From positions 1 through 39,760 of the forward strand of contig JADHTG010000025.1 in the NCBI GenBank assembly GCA_016776505.1: 39,760 nucleotides of DNA, given 5' to 3'. The stretch is from Bacteroidota bacterium. GTDB lineage: Bacteria; Bacteroidota; Bacteroidia; CAILMK01; JAAYUY01. Of this stretch, positions 26,910-35,519 are shown piece after piece. The translations under genes and the position numbers were made by a program. Numbering within the stretch: position 1 is the first letter of the stretch; each line of letters starts with the position of its first letter. Under the pieces are notes generated by a model. It worked only from the letters and a program-made list of their open reading frames with translations. It was not told the origin of the DNA and searched no databases.

Positions 26910-27431
26910 TTATTTTTGCTTCAGGTAGGAAACCAATAATTTATCCAGGTTTTCCAATGAACTCAACTTCTGGATAAGAATACCATCCTTATCAATCAAG
27001 AAATAAGAGGGCAACTTTTGAACACCAAAATCTAAGGCATGCTGGCATGACCAGTAATTAAAACTACAGCCATGGTAATTCCAAACCAAAGCATCCAGGT
27101 TAATGGCCCTTAACCAGTCGGACCTATGCATATCCAGAGATACACTGAAACAACTAAAGCCATTCCCATTTACGAATTTTTTTTTGCTGTATTTGTTGTA
27201 GCATTTCACCAGATGGGGATGATTTTGTCGCGAGTATCTATCCCAGGAGGTCCAGAATTCAAGCAAAACAAGCTGACCCCTTAAGTTGGCGAGTTTAATT
27301 TCATTTCCTTCAGGATTCTTAATTATGAGGTCTGGAACCATATCTCCAATAGCGATCTGCTGAATTTGAGGAAAGATATGCATGGGCCAAAACAGGAGAA
27401 TGATAAACAGGAGTTTGACGTAAGACAGCAT
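26910..27431 (-). CDS. TlpA-like thioredoxin-fold protein lacking the CXXC
   Basis: A 173-residue exported protein: signal peptide (about 1-22, ending FPQ), then a TlpA/AhpC-TSA-like domain (PDLIIKNPEGNEIKLANLRG, VLLEFWTSW). The redox motif that should read WCGPCR is W-D-R-Y-S-R at residues 63-68: both catalytic cysteines are replaced, by Asp64 and Ser67. The cis-proline region (KLPSYFLIDKDG) and overall fold are retained, and four other cysteines (about 77, 94, 122, 129) lie elsewhere. It cannot act as a classical disulfide reductase; a binding or structural role is more likely. The stop of murA lies one base upstream of its start on the minus strand, so it is the tail of that operon. Confidence 0.85.
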   Translation of the reverse strand: MLSYVKLLFIILLFWPMHIFPQIQQIAIGDMVPDLIIKNPEGNEIKLANLRGQLVLLEFWTSWDRYSRQNHPHLVKCYNKYSKKKFVNGNGFSCFSVSLDMHRSDWLRAINLDALVWNYHGCSFNYWSCQHALDFGVQKLPSYFLIDKDGILIQKLSSLENLDKLLVSYLKQK

Positions 27432-27432
27432 A

Positions 27433-28758
27433 TTATTTGTTTATCACTTCTTCCGTAAATCGTTGAATATTTGCTCCTAATGCATTCAAACGTGTATCAA
27501 TCTGCTCATAGCCTCGGTCAATCTGTTCAATATTGTAAATAGTGCTTTCCCCTTCTGCTGACAGGGCTGCTAATAGCAAGGCCACACCAGCGCGGATATC
27601 CGGAGAGCGCATTTTTATTCCACGCAAATGTTGTTGCTTTGCTGAACCCATTACAGTAGCCCTGTGAGGATCACACAAAATGATCTGGGCTCCCATATCA
27701 ATGAGGTTATCTACGAAAAACAAGCGACTTTCAAACATCTTTTGATGCATTAAAATATTCCCTTTTGCCTGTGTTGCTACTACTAATGCAATGCTGATCA
27801 GGTCGGGTGTAAATCCAGGCCAGGGCGCATCATAAATAGTCGGGATCGTACCATCTACTTGTTTTTCAATTTCATAAACTCCCTGAGATGGGATCCATAT
27901 ATCATCCTCGTTGTAATCAAACCTGATCCCCAGTTTTCTGAATACTTTAGGAATAACACCTAAATCAGATATCCCTGCATTTTTGATTATTAATTCCGAT
28001 CCGGTGATAGCAGCTAAACCGATAAAACTACCAACCTCTATCATATCTGCCAGGCAAGTGTGTTCGCATCCCCGGAGTGATGCAACACCTTCGATTTCCA
28101 GTTTATTGGTTCCGATACCTGAAATCTTTGCTCCCATGCAGCTGAGCATTTTACAAAGTTGCTGGATATAAGGCTCACAGGCAGCATTATAAATGGTGGT
28201 TTTTCCATGTGCCAGTGTTGCAGCCATCAGGATATTGCCTGTAGCTGTTACAGATGGTTCATCCAAATGGATATATGCTCCTGTTAAGCCTTTTGTCTTT
28301 AGCTTAAACAGGTTTTTTCGCTGGTTAAAATCAAAGCGGGCTCCTAAATCCTGTAAACCCAAGAGGTGAGTATCCAGGCTTCTACGACCAATTTTGTCTC
28401 CCCCAGGCTTTGACAAGACCATTTCATTGAACCTGGCCAGCATGGGGCCAATAAGCAATACCGATCCCCGAATGTTTCTGCTAAGGGTTAAAAAATCATC
28501 TGTTTCAAGTATTTCCAGATCAATATCCCTGGCTGTAAATTCCAACTTGTTTTTCTCCAGCCTGTTGACTTCCACGCCTAACATTTCCAACAATGAAATC
28601 TGACGCTGGATATCTTTAATGTCAGGGATATTATTAATTACGACTTTTTCTTCTGTCAATAAAACAGCTGCAAGTATTTGAAGGGCTTCATTTTTAGCTC
28701 CCTGGGGTTGAATTTCTCCATGGAGTCTGGCAGATCCATTTATCTTAAAAAAATCCAT
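27433..28758 (-). CDS. murA: UDP-N-acetylglucosamine 1-carboxyvinyltransferase MurA
   Basis: A 441-residue enzyme for the first committed step of peptidoglycan synthesis (enolpyruvyl transfer from PEP to UDP-GlcNAc, cytoplasm). K22 and N23 in the GAKNEAL motif match the E. coli active-site pair. The loop usually written PGGCAIG reads PGGDKIG, so the fosfomycin-binding Cys115 of E. coli is Asp121 here. Other EPT-family landmarks are seen (SRNIRGSVLLIGP, GIKMRSPDIRAG, and GYEQID near the end). The ATG at 28758 is the start; a frame opening at TTG 28764 is only two codons longer. It follows the DUF4290 gene by 15 bases, the usual Bacteroidota pairing. Confidence 0.97.
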   Translation of the reverse strand: MDFFKINGSARLHGEIQPQGAKNEALQILAAVLLTEEKVVINNIPDIKDIQRQISLLEMLGVEVNRLEKNKLEFTARDIDLEILETDDFLTLSRNIRGSVLLIGPMLARFNEMVLSKPGGDKIGRRSLDTHLLGLQDLGARFDFNQRKNLFKLKTKGLTGAYIHLDEPSVTATGNILMAATLAHGKTTIYNAACEPYIQQLCKMLSCMGAKISGIGTNKLEIEGVASLRGCEHTCLADMIEVGSFIGLAAITGSELIIKNAGISDLGVIPKVFRKLGIRFDYNEDDIWIPSQGVYEIEKQVDGTIPTIYDAPWPGFTPDLISIALVVATQAKGNILMHQKMFESRLFFVDNLIDMGAQIILCDPHRATVMGSAKQQHLRGIKMRSPDIRAGVALLLAALSAEGESTIYNIEQIDRGYEQIDTRLNALGANIQRFTEEVINK

Positions 28759-28773
28759 AAACAATGTATTTTA

Positions 28774-29415
28774 TCAGGACTTAGAACGGTAATTTCTGTT
28801 GTTATTTTTTCTGCTGAAGTTGGATCGAGATTTAAATTTCTTATTTTCTTTTTGGAATGCAGGCTTGGTGTCATAGGTTTTCAAATGCTCAGGAATCTTT
28901 TCAATCAAAATTTTTCCGCCTGATAATTCTCTCAAATGTCCAAGCACTATTTCATCAGACACCTTTTCATCGTTCCATAATTTGTAGGACATGCGCATAT
29001 AACTGGCTATCGACATTTTGAATTGTTCCTTCACTTCACCATCATCCATCTCGCAACAACGCTTTATCATCAACTCCACATTTTTGCCATAAAATCTGTA
29101 TTTAAAGTCTTTTTGAGGATAGCCAATTTTGGTTCTGTAATCTTCCTTTAATTTATCATAGTCAGATTGAACAAAAGGAGAATCCACATCCAACTTGTGA
29201 TCAGCCATAATAAATAAATGACTCCAAAGCTTTTGCATAAATTCAGGTTGGTTCCTCAGCTGAGGATTTTGCTGAGCCATCATATTAATGACCACTTCAG
29301 CAGCTTTATTGCGTTCTTCCCTTTCCGGGATCTCCACTACGTAATCAACCAATATTTGTAAATTTCTGCCATATTCCGGCATATTTAATTTTGCGCGATT
29401 CGTATTATATTCCAT
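28774..29415 (-). CDS. DUF4290 family protein
   Basis: A 213-residue protein of a Bacteroidota-specific family usually found just upstream of murA. The conserved N-terminal part begins MEYNTNRAKLNMPEYGRNLQ, with the helical core (about 15-165) typical of the family. The last 40 residues are a basic, Arg/Lys/Asn/Ser-rich tail (for example SRKNNNRNYRSKS), which suggests nucleic-acid or membrane-surface contact. No catalytic residues are recognised and the molecular role is unknown. It starts 27 bases after the helicase stop. Confidence 0.9.
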   Translation of the reverse strand: MEYNTNRAKLNMPEYGRNLQILVDYVVEIPEREERNKAAEVVINMMAQQNPQLRNQPEFMQKLWSHLFIMADHKLDVDSPFVQSDYDKLKEDYRTKIGYPQKDFKYRFYGKNVELMIKRCCEMDDGEVKEQFKMSIASYMRMSYKLWNDEKVSDEIVLGHLRELSGGKILIEKIPEHLKTYDTKPAFQKENKKFKSRSNFSRKNNNRNYRSKS

Positions 29416-29442
29416 ATTATTTATTTGAGATGGATTTCTAAA

Positions 29443-31689
29443 TCAATGAATTACTTTCATTTTAGCAAATTTCAGGAGGATTTGCTTTTCTCCAAAGTTA
29501 TTAAAATTAATCGTTGCTTTTTTATTTCCAGCCAAACCATCTATCCGGATTACTTTTCCCTGACCAAAACGACTGTGCTCTACTTCCATTCCAGCCCGTA
29601 AAGAGGAGGTATCATCAGGAATAAAGTCTGGAGGCGGAATATGCCTTGGTTGAGGTTTTAGCTTAGGCTTGTTGATTCGTATCCTGCTTTTTGATGCATC
29701 GGATGTTCGTGGCTTAAAGTCCGGATATGCACTGGCTTGAATAAATTCATAGTGGATGTGCTGAGCATCAATTTCATCCAGGAAACGGCTTGATTCACAA
29801 AAAGTGATATTACCCCAACGGAACCTGGAAGCTGCATAGGACATGTATAATCGGTGTTCGGCCCGTGTAACCGCCACATAAAACAAGCGCCTTTCTTCTT
29901 CAATTTCTTCCCGGGAATTCATCGACAATTGAGATGGAAATAAATTTTCCTCTAATCCTACAATGAAAACTACCGGGAACTCCAGTCCTTTTGCAGAGTG
30001 AGCAGTCATTAAGGTCACCTTGTCCCCTTCTTCATTTTTCGTATCAGCATCTGTTAATAAGGACACTTCCTGCAGAAAACTGCCCAAATCTTTTTGTTCT
30101 ATATCTTCGCGTTCTGTAAACTCCTTTATCCCTGACAAGAGGTTTTGAATATTTTCATAACGAGCGATTCCTTCAATGCTTTTGTCTTCAAACAGGAGTT
30201 TTCTTATTCCTGATTCCTTTGCAATATAGGAGACAGCTTCAAAGGCATCCAGTTCCTTTATCTTAATGCTAAAACTTTTCAACAAGGTGGCAAAATCATC
30301 AATCGCGTTTAAAAAGCGTTCGCCCAGGCTAAAAGATCGAATATTGGTAATAATATCCCAGAGAGAACACTGGTTATCATCGGCCAATACGATCAACCTG
30401 GCAAAAGTGGTATTTCCAATTCCCCTCGCAGGATAATTGATAATCCGCTGTAGACTTTCTTCATCATTGTGATTTAAAACAAAACGGCAATACGCAAGTA
30501 TATCCTTGATCTCTTTTCTTTTATAAAAGGATAAGCTGCCAATCAGGCGGTAATCCAGATTGAACCTTCTGAGAGACTCCTCAAAAGCCCTGGATTGTGC
30601 ATTGGTTCTGTATAATACAACAAAATCATTCAGTTTTCGATTGAATTCCTTTTGCTCCTTTAATATCACCTGTACTACCAAATTTCCCTCTTCTGACTCG
30701 GATGAAGCTTTAATCAGCTGAATTTTGCTCCCCTCCTGGTTGGAAGTCCAGAGTTTTTTGGGCAGGCGGTATTTGTTTTTTTCAATGATATTATCAGAAG
30801 CATCCACTATTGTTTTTGTTGAACGGTAGTTTTGTTCCAGCTTGAATATCTTTAATTCAGGATAGTCTTTCTCAAAATTCAGGATGTTTTTAATGCTTGC
30901 TCCCCGGAATGAATAAATGGACTGGGAGTCATCTCCAACTACACTCAGGTTCCGGGTTGAGGCTGCCAGTTTTTTGACAATCTGGTATTGTACACGATTG
31001 GTATCCTGAAACTCATCAATTAGTACATATTTAAAAAGCTGCTGATATTTATTCAAAACCTCAGGAAATTTCTCCAGTAGAAAATAGGTTTGAAGCAAAA
31101 GATCATCAAAATCCATGGCGCCTGCCTTGAAACAACGAGAATAGTACTTTGAGTAAATCTCCCCAAATTTGGGTCTGCCGTTCGATAAGTCCTCAGAAAT
31201 GAACTCTTCGTTCAGGAGATACATCTTCGGAGTAATCAGGTTGTTTTTTAATGCTGAAATCCGATTGTAAACGAAGGAAGGATTATAGAGTTTAGAATCC
31301 AGTTGCTCTTCTTTTAAAATTCTGCGGATCAGACTTTTTGAGTCATCGGTATCGTAAATTGTAAAATTTGTAGGATATCCAATTTTAGCTGCCTCCGACC
31401 TGAGCAAGCGGGAAAAAACAGAATGGAAAGTTCCCATCCAGATATTCTTAGCATCTGTTCCTGCCATGTGTTCGATGCGGTTTCTCATTTCACGTGCCGC
31501 TTTATTGGTAAAGGTGAGTGCCAGTATGTGGAATGCATCTATTCCCAGTTTAATTAAATGAGCTATCCGGGTAGTCAATACCCGCGTTTTCCCAGATCCT
31601 GCACCTGCAATAATCAGGGATGGACCTTCCGTATGTTCAACGGCCAGTCGCTGTTGATCATTCAGTTCATCTAGGTATCCTTTTTTCAC
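29443..31689 (-). CDS. pcrA: UvrD/PcrA-type DNA helicase
   Basis: A 748-residue superfamily 1A 3'-5' helicase that unwinds DNA in repair and clears replication conflicts. Motifs in order: NDQQ near the start (Q motif), Walker A GAGSGKT at 29-35, TFTNKAAREM at about 59-68, GTFHS at 86-90, DEFQDT at 224-229, GDDSQSIYSFRGA at 251-263, QNYRS near 288, TAHSAKGLEF and VAVTRAEHRLYM in the second half. The C-terminal tail (about 680-748: GMEVEHSRFGQGKVI) is the Tudor-like domain of PcrA that binds RNA polymerase. The start is GTG (31689); no earlier or near in-frame ATG fits. Upstream 31690-31957 holds no gene I can see. Confidence 0.95.
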   Translation of the reverse strand: MKKGYLDELNDQQRLAVEHTEGPSLIIAGAGSGKTRVLTTRIAHLIKLGIDAFHILALTFTNKAAREMRNRIEHMAGTDAKNIWMGTFHSVFSRLLRSEAAKIGYPTNFTIYDTDDSKSLIRRILKEEQLDSKLYNPSFVYNRISALKNNLITPKMYLLNEEFISEDLSNGRPKFGEIYSKYYSRCFKAGAMDFDDLLLQTYFLLEKFPEVLNKYQQLFKYVLIDEFQDTNRVQYQIVKKLAASTRNLSVVGDDSQSIYSFRGASIKNILNFEKDYPELKIFKLEQNYRSTKTIVDASDNIIEKNKYRLPKKLWTSNQEGSKIQLIKASSESEEGNLVVQVILKEQKEFNRKLNDFVVLYRTNAQSRAFEESLRRFNLDYRLIGSLSFYKRKEIKDILAYCRFVLNHNDEESLQRIINYPARGIGNTTFARLIVLADDNQCSLWDIITNIRSFSLGERFLNAIDDFATLLKSFSIKIKELDAFEAVSYIAKESGIRKLLFEDKSIEGIARYENIQNLLSGIKEFTEREDIEQKDLGSFLQEVSLLTDADTKNEEGDKVTLMTAHSAKGLEFPVVFIVGLEENLFPSQLSMNSREEIEEERRLFYVAVTRAEHRLYMSYAASRFRWGNITFCESSRFLDEIDAQHIHYEFIQASAYPDFKPRTSDASKSRIRINKPKLKPQPRHIPPPDFIPDDTSSLRAGMEVEHSRFGQGKVIRIDGLAGNKKATINFNNFGEKQILLKFAKMKVIH

Positions 31690-31957
31690 AGGAAATATTT
31701 TTTAAATTATAAAACCAGGAGAGCTATATATTGCTTGTTGTACGACAGAATTTGGCTATCCAATAGAGTTGTAAACTTACTAATGGATCGGTGAAATAAC
31801 AATTGTAAATATCCAAAAGTGGTCTGTAAAATTCAGCTGGAGAAGTTCCTTGATTCATTTAAGGGGTAGTTTCCATTAATTGAATAGTAGCATCAAAATC
31901 GAAAACCAATAGAAGAATGTTTTAAGTATTTGCATGTAAGAGTATGCCATGCGATTA

Positions 31958-32305
31958 TTATCTTCGAGATTCTTTGACTTTTGCTTTTTTGCCCATGAGA
32001 TCACGTAAATAGAATATCCTGGCTCTTCTTACTTTACCCCTCTTTTTCACTTCAATGCTCTCGATCTTAGGTGAATTGACAGGGAAAATTCTTTCAATTC
32101 CGATACCACCACTTATTTTTCTAACCGTTATTGTTTCCACTTCAAGTTCATTTCTCCTTTGGAGCACAATGCCCTGAAATGGCTGAACCCTTTCCTTATT
32201 CCCTTCTATGATTTTATAGTTAACAACAATCGTATCTCCTGCCTGGAACTTTGGAAGATCTGTTCTTAAACTTTTTCTCTGTATATCCTTTACTAACTGG
32301 TTCAT
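31958..32305 (-). CDS. rplS: 50S ribosomal protein L19
   Basis: A 115-residue ribosomal protein at the 30S-50S interface. Conserved pieces are DTIVVNYKIIEGNKERVQPF, QGIVLQRR, TVRKISGGIGIERIFPV, then IESIEVKKRGKVRRARIFYLR and DLMGKKAKVKE. Length is as expected. It lies downstream of trmD, as in many bacteria, but with about 300 bases between them and its own well-formed promoter. Confidence 0.98.
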   Translation of the reverse strand: MNQLVKDIQRKSLRTDLPKFQAGDTIVVNYKIIEGNKERVQPFQGIVLQRRNELEVETITVRKISGGIGIERIFPVNSPKIESIEVKKRGKVRRARIFYLRDLMGKKAKVKESRR

Positions 32306-32613
32306 TTTTACTCTATTTACACATGATAACGGAGGGCAAAGATAATCAATCTATTTATACGCACAAACTTCCTATGATTATTTTAGCTCAGATTTTTCGA
32401 CCTCAAATTATGCATGAATTCTCCTCTCCGGCTAAGTTCTTCAGCTAAATAAGGAAGTAAAAAAATACAGTACCAAAATAGTTTCATCACTGGTTTAACT
32501 ATTTGATTTTGGGATTTGGAATTTATTTCTTGTTTGTTTTTTGAATATGGATAAGTTATTTCAAAAATTGTTTGACTTTTTGGACAGACACCAAAGCAAT
32601 AAATTATTTCTTA
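32306..32613. other. intergenic region between trmD and rplS
   Basis: About 308 AT-rich bases. The rplS promoter (32337-32367) lies at its left end. The rest, downstream of trmD, shows no gene and no strong hairpin. Confidence 0.5.
32337..32367 (-). promoter_or_regulatory. promoter of rplS
   Basis: Minus strand: TTTG (32367-32364), 19 bases, TATCTTTG (32344-32337). This is an exact Bacteroidota -33/-7 pair with the ideal spacing, placing the transcript start about 25 bases before the rplS ATG. Confidence 0.65.
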
Positions 32614-33297
32614 TCAGTCCTCCAGCAAATCCGGTCTTATCTTCTTTGTTTTTGTCAAAGCCTGTTCATCGCGCCATTTTTCAATGGCCTTGTGGTCGCC
32701 TGATAATAATACTTCCGGGACTTTTAAATTCCTGAATTCCTCAGGTCGTGTATAAAGGGGAGCATCCAGTAATCCTCCCTGGAAAGAATCTGTCAGTGCT
32801 GAACTTTCATCGGATAAAACTCCGGGAATAAGTCGAATGATGGAATCTGATAAAACGGCAGCAGCCAGTTCTCCTCCAGTTATTACATAATCTCCGATGG
32901 AAATTTCCCGTGTAACAAAATGATCCCTGAATCGTTGATCTATTCCTTTGTATCGGCCGCAGATCAGTGCTATGCATTTTTTAGAAGAAAGTTCATTAGA
33001 ATGCTGCTGTGTTAACCTTTTTCCATCAGGCGTCATAAAGATCACTTCATCTAACTTTTCTTCTTTCTCCAGGTCTTCAAGACAATTCACCAATGGCTCT
33101 ATTCTCAAAACCATTCCAGCACCTCCGCCAAAGGCATAGTCATCAACTTGTTTTCGAATACCACTTTCAACCCCAAATTCACGAATATCATGCAGATGAA
33201 TTGTAGCTAGTTTTTTTTCATTTGCCCGCTTGATAATGGATTCCTGAAAAAAACTTTCCAGCATTTTGGGAAATATGGTCAGGATATGGATTTGCAT
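32614..33297 (-). CDS. trmD: tRNA (guanine-N1-)-methyltransferase TrmD
   Basis: A 227-residue SPOUT-class methyltransferase that makes m1G37 in tRNAs, using S-adenosylmethionine. The family signatures are IHILTIFPKM at the N-terminus, DYAFGGGAGMV, ICGRYKGIDQRF and the trefoil-knot segment IGDYVITGGELAA, then LLDAPLYTRPEEF. The ATG at 33297 is the start; a TTG at 33303 would add two residues. It is directly preceded by a TATCTTTG box, so its leader must be almost absent. Confidence 0.97.
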   Translation of the reverse strand: MQIHILTIFPKMLESFFQESIIKRANEKKLATIHLHDIREFGVESGIRKQVDDYAFGGGAGMVLRIEPLVNCLEDLEKEEKLDEVIFMTPDGKRLTQQHSNELSSKKCIALICGRYKGIDQRFRDHFVTREISIGDYVITGGELAAAVLSDSIIRLIPGVLSDESSALTDSFQGGLLDAPLYTRPEEFRNLKVPEVLLSGDHKAIEKWRDEQALTKTKKIRPDLLED

Positions 33298-33300
33298 GTG

Positions 33301-33308
33301 CAAAGATA
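33301..33308 (-). promoter_or_regulatory. TATCTTTG box next to trmD start
   Basis: TATCTTTG on the minus strand ends four bases before the trmD ATG. It is the same sequence as the rplS box. If used it would yield a nearly leaderless mRNA. No TTTG is found 17-23 bases upstream, so the match may be fortuitous. Confidence 0.3.
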
Positions 33309-33315
33309 GAAAAAA

Positions 33316-33351
33316 GGCTGAGGATAAGGCTGAGGCTAAGGCAGAAGTGGA
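33316..33351. repeat. short degenerate tandem repeat (GCTGAG/GATAAG units)
   Basis: About six imperfect 6-bp units of the form GGCTGA/GGATAA/GGCTAA in the gap between trmD and the dehydrogenase gene. It is a small purine-rich minisatellite. Confidence 0.55.
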
Positions 33352-33360
33352 GGGAAATAT

Positions 33361-34569
33361 CTACTCTTTGCCATATACATAATCCTCTAAATAGGCGAAA
33401 TGTTTAGTCAGATTTCCGTTTTTTGTGATAGAGGCATTTTCAAGTATGGGATGATCAGGGTTTTCAATAAACAAGGGGATGATTTGCCCAGACAATTGCT
33501 CTCCAAAAAGGGTTGAAGCATCACGGGGAAGTTCATTCGGCAAATTATCCACTGTCATCATATCAATGCTTTCTTTCGTAAATGGGAGACATTCCTTCAT
33601 TTGGACTGCTGAATAGCCGTAAACAGGATCCGCTATGCTGGTTGCACGTGTTGTGATGGGAACTGAACCATTGATATCACAGGATATATCAGAAATGACT
33701 TTTATTCCAAATCCTTTTTGCTGAATTCTAACTTTTTCAAACAGGCGAGGCGCCCTCATATCCCAATACATTCCATTGATCAGGATATTTGTTTTTGTGA
33801 TAAATTTTTCAAAAATTGATTCAAAATCATCCGGATGGTCGAAAAATTCCTGGAATACAAAATCATTTCCTTTTTTATGAACATATAATTGATCCACATC
33901 CAGCTGAACAAATACAGCCTCATTGAATTCTTCACCTATGAACTGGGAAGCATTCACCTCTCTTATCTGGGCTGCCCTCAATATTCCTGCAGCTCCCTTT
34001 GAAACACGGCCGTTGCCGGTCAGCAGAATTTTTGCATTTCCAAAGTGGAGGTTTTCATACTGGCCTGTCATTTCCTGATAATCGTAGCATTCAACAGCCC
34101 GATTCATCGAATACAACTGATTTTTCTTTCCCCACATCCACAAGGCATAGTGAGCACCTACAATGCCGGCATAATGACCGAAACCTATTAATCGATTTCC
34201 AGATTCATCTTTTAGCAACTCGTAATCAATCAACCTGATTTTATTCCTCAGGATAGCTTGTAGTTTGATCTTGTTGTAGGCTTGCTTTTTTATTACGTGT
34301 GAAAAATACAGATATGTTTTAGCTGGTATCATACGGGCAATTTGTGTTTCCTTTACACCCAGGATAATATCGCAATCACTGATATTGCCAACAGGAGTAA
34401 ACCCGGCCCTTGCATATTCATCATTCTTAAAACAACGACTTGGAGATTTTTCCACTTTAAAATCAATATCAGAAAACCTTTTTTTCAATTTCACTAAATC
34501 CCGGGGTGTTAATGGGACCCTGGTATCCGGAGGAATTTTTCCCTCATGTTTTATCCCGATTTTAAGCAT
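33361..34569 (-). CDS. AlaDH/PNT-fold, saccharopine dehydrogenase (Lys1)-like NAD(P) oxidoreductase
   Basis: A 402-residue protein with the alanine dehydrogenase/transhydrogenase N-terminal fold (KIGIKHEGKIPPDTRVPLTP, as in lysine-forming saccharopine dehydrogenases) and a dinucleotide-binding domain (NAKILLTGNGRVSKGAAGIL, near residues 178-197). The C-terminal part contains VISDISCDINGSVPITTRAT, very like the LOR/SDH and Lys1 enzymes. It would oxidise an amino-acid adduct with NAD(P); the natural substrate cannot be told. Lysine biosynthesis through aminoadipate is unusual in Bacteroidota, so a different reaction is possible. It diverges from plsC across 117 bases. Confidence 0.75.
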   Translation of the reverse strand: MLKIGIKHEGKIPPDTRVPLTPRDLVKLKKRFSDIDFKVEKSPSRCFKNDEYARAGFTPVGNISDCDIILGVKETQIARMIPAKTYLYFSHVIKKQAYNKIKLQAILRNKIRLIDYELLKDESGNRLIGFGHYAGIVGAHYALWMWGKKNQLYSMNRAVECYDYQEMTGQYENLHFGNAKILLTGNGRVSKGAAGILRAAQIREVNASQFIGEEFNEAVFVQLDVDQLYVHKKGNDFVFQEFFDHPDDFESIFEKFITKTNILINGMYWDMRAPRLFEKVRIQQKGFGIKVISDISCDINGSVPITTRATSIADPVYGYSAVQMKECLPFTKESIDMMTVDNLPNELPRDASTLFGEQLSGQIIPLFIENPDHPILENASITKNGNLTKHFAYLEDYVYGKE

Positions 34570-34602
34570 TTAATCTATTTTGATTTGATTTATAGGCATC
34601 GG

Positions 34603-34630
34603 CAAAACTAATAAAAATGAGTGAACCAAA
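34603..34630 (-). promoter_or_regulatory. possible promoter of the dehydrogenase gene
   Basis: Minus strand TTTG (34630-34627), 16 bases, TAGTTTTG (34610-34603). The boxes match but the spacing is shorter than usual. Confidence 0.35.
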
Positions 34631-34686
34631 ATGCCACTCGGGTAATTCCATTTTATAATTAGTAATTTCGAATCAAACGAATCCGT

Positions 34687-35421
34687 ATGAAATTATATTT
34701 AAGCCACCTGTTGAATCCAATTTTTTTCTTATTCTTTGGACTTATCTTATTGATCTTCCACCTTGTTCAATTCCTTTGCCTCAAACTTGGAGGATATTCT
34801 GCACACAAAAAATCTGTAGATCTGATGAATTTCTTTTTGGTTCAAAATTTCAGGCTAATTGGCAGTGGGATAAAATTCCAGGGTTTTGATAAAATCCCTT
34901 CAGGTCGGCCTTTGATTATAATCTCCAACCATCAGAGTAATTTTGATGTACCTTTTATTGGCTGGGGATTTCGCAAATATCATCCTAAATATATTTCAAA
35001 AATTGAACTGGCTAAAGGTCTGCCTAGTGTTTCCTTCAATTTGAAACACGGAGGATCTGCTATCATTGACCGGAAAAATGCACGTCAATCCCTTCGGGAA
35101 ATTTCAAAATTAGGTTCCTTAATCCAGGAAAATAACTATGCGGCCTGTATTTTCCCAGAGGGAACTCGAGGCAAGGATGGCATTCTGAAGCCGTTTAAGG
35201 AAAGTGGGATCAAGAGCCTTTTGAAAGCTGCACCTTCTGCACTGATTATTCCCTTCATTATTTATTGTAATTATCGCCTTTTGCAATTTGGGAAATACCC
35301 ATTGGCTTTCGGGGAAAAACTTCAATATATGGTACTTGAACCAATTGAACCGAATGAATATCCTCTAATGGAATTAATAAAAAAAATAGAATCATCCATG
35401 CGCTTAGAATTAGACCAATAA
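34687..35421 (+). CDS. plsC: 1-acyl-sn-glycerol-3-phosphate acyltransferase (PlsC family)
   Basis: A 244-residue membrane-bound acyltransferase of phospholipid synthesis that acylates lysophosphatidic acid. An N-terminal membrane helix (about 11-32) precedes the catalytic HX4D motif NHQSNFD (H82, D87). The acceptor motif FPEGTRG (E158-R161) and the block SGIKSLLKAA follow, and a late IPFIIYCNY stretch corresponds to the fourth conserved block. Length is typical. It is transcribed away from the dehydrogenase gene. A lyso-ornithine or other acceptor cannot be excluded because the family is broad. Confidence 0.88.
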   Translation: MKLYLSHLLNPIFFLFFGLILLIFHLVQFLCLKLGGYSAHKKSVDLMNFFLVQNFRLIGSGIKFQGFDKIPSGRPLIIISNHQSNFDVPFIGWGFRKYHPKYISKIELAKGLPSVSFNLKHGGSAIIDRKNARQSLREISKLGSLIQENNYAACIFPEGTRGKDGILKPFKESGIKSLLKAAPSALIIPFIIYCNYRLLQFGKYPLAFGEKLQYMVLEPIEPNEYPLMELIKKIESSMRLELDQ

Positions 35422-35519
35422 TTCAAAAATCAAACTTTATTAAATATATAATAATATTTCCTTTTTTTGTTAATTTTTGTTCTACATTTAATGGCAAATA
35501 ATAAATAAAAATAACTGAT

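Noticed and set aside
26910..27431. Annotation as an active thiol-disulfide oxidoreductase
   Set aside because: Both cysteines of the WCXXC motif are absent, so only the fold, not the activity, can be claimed.
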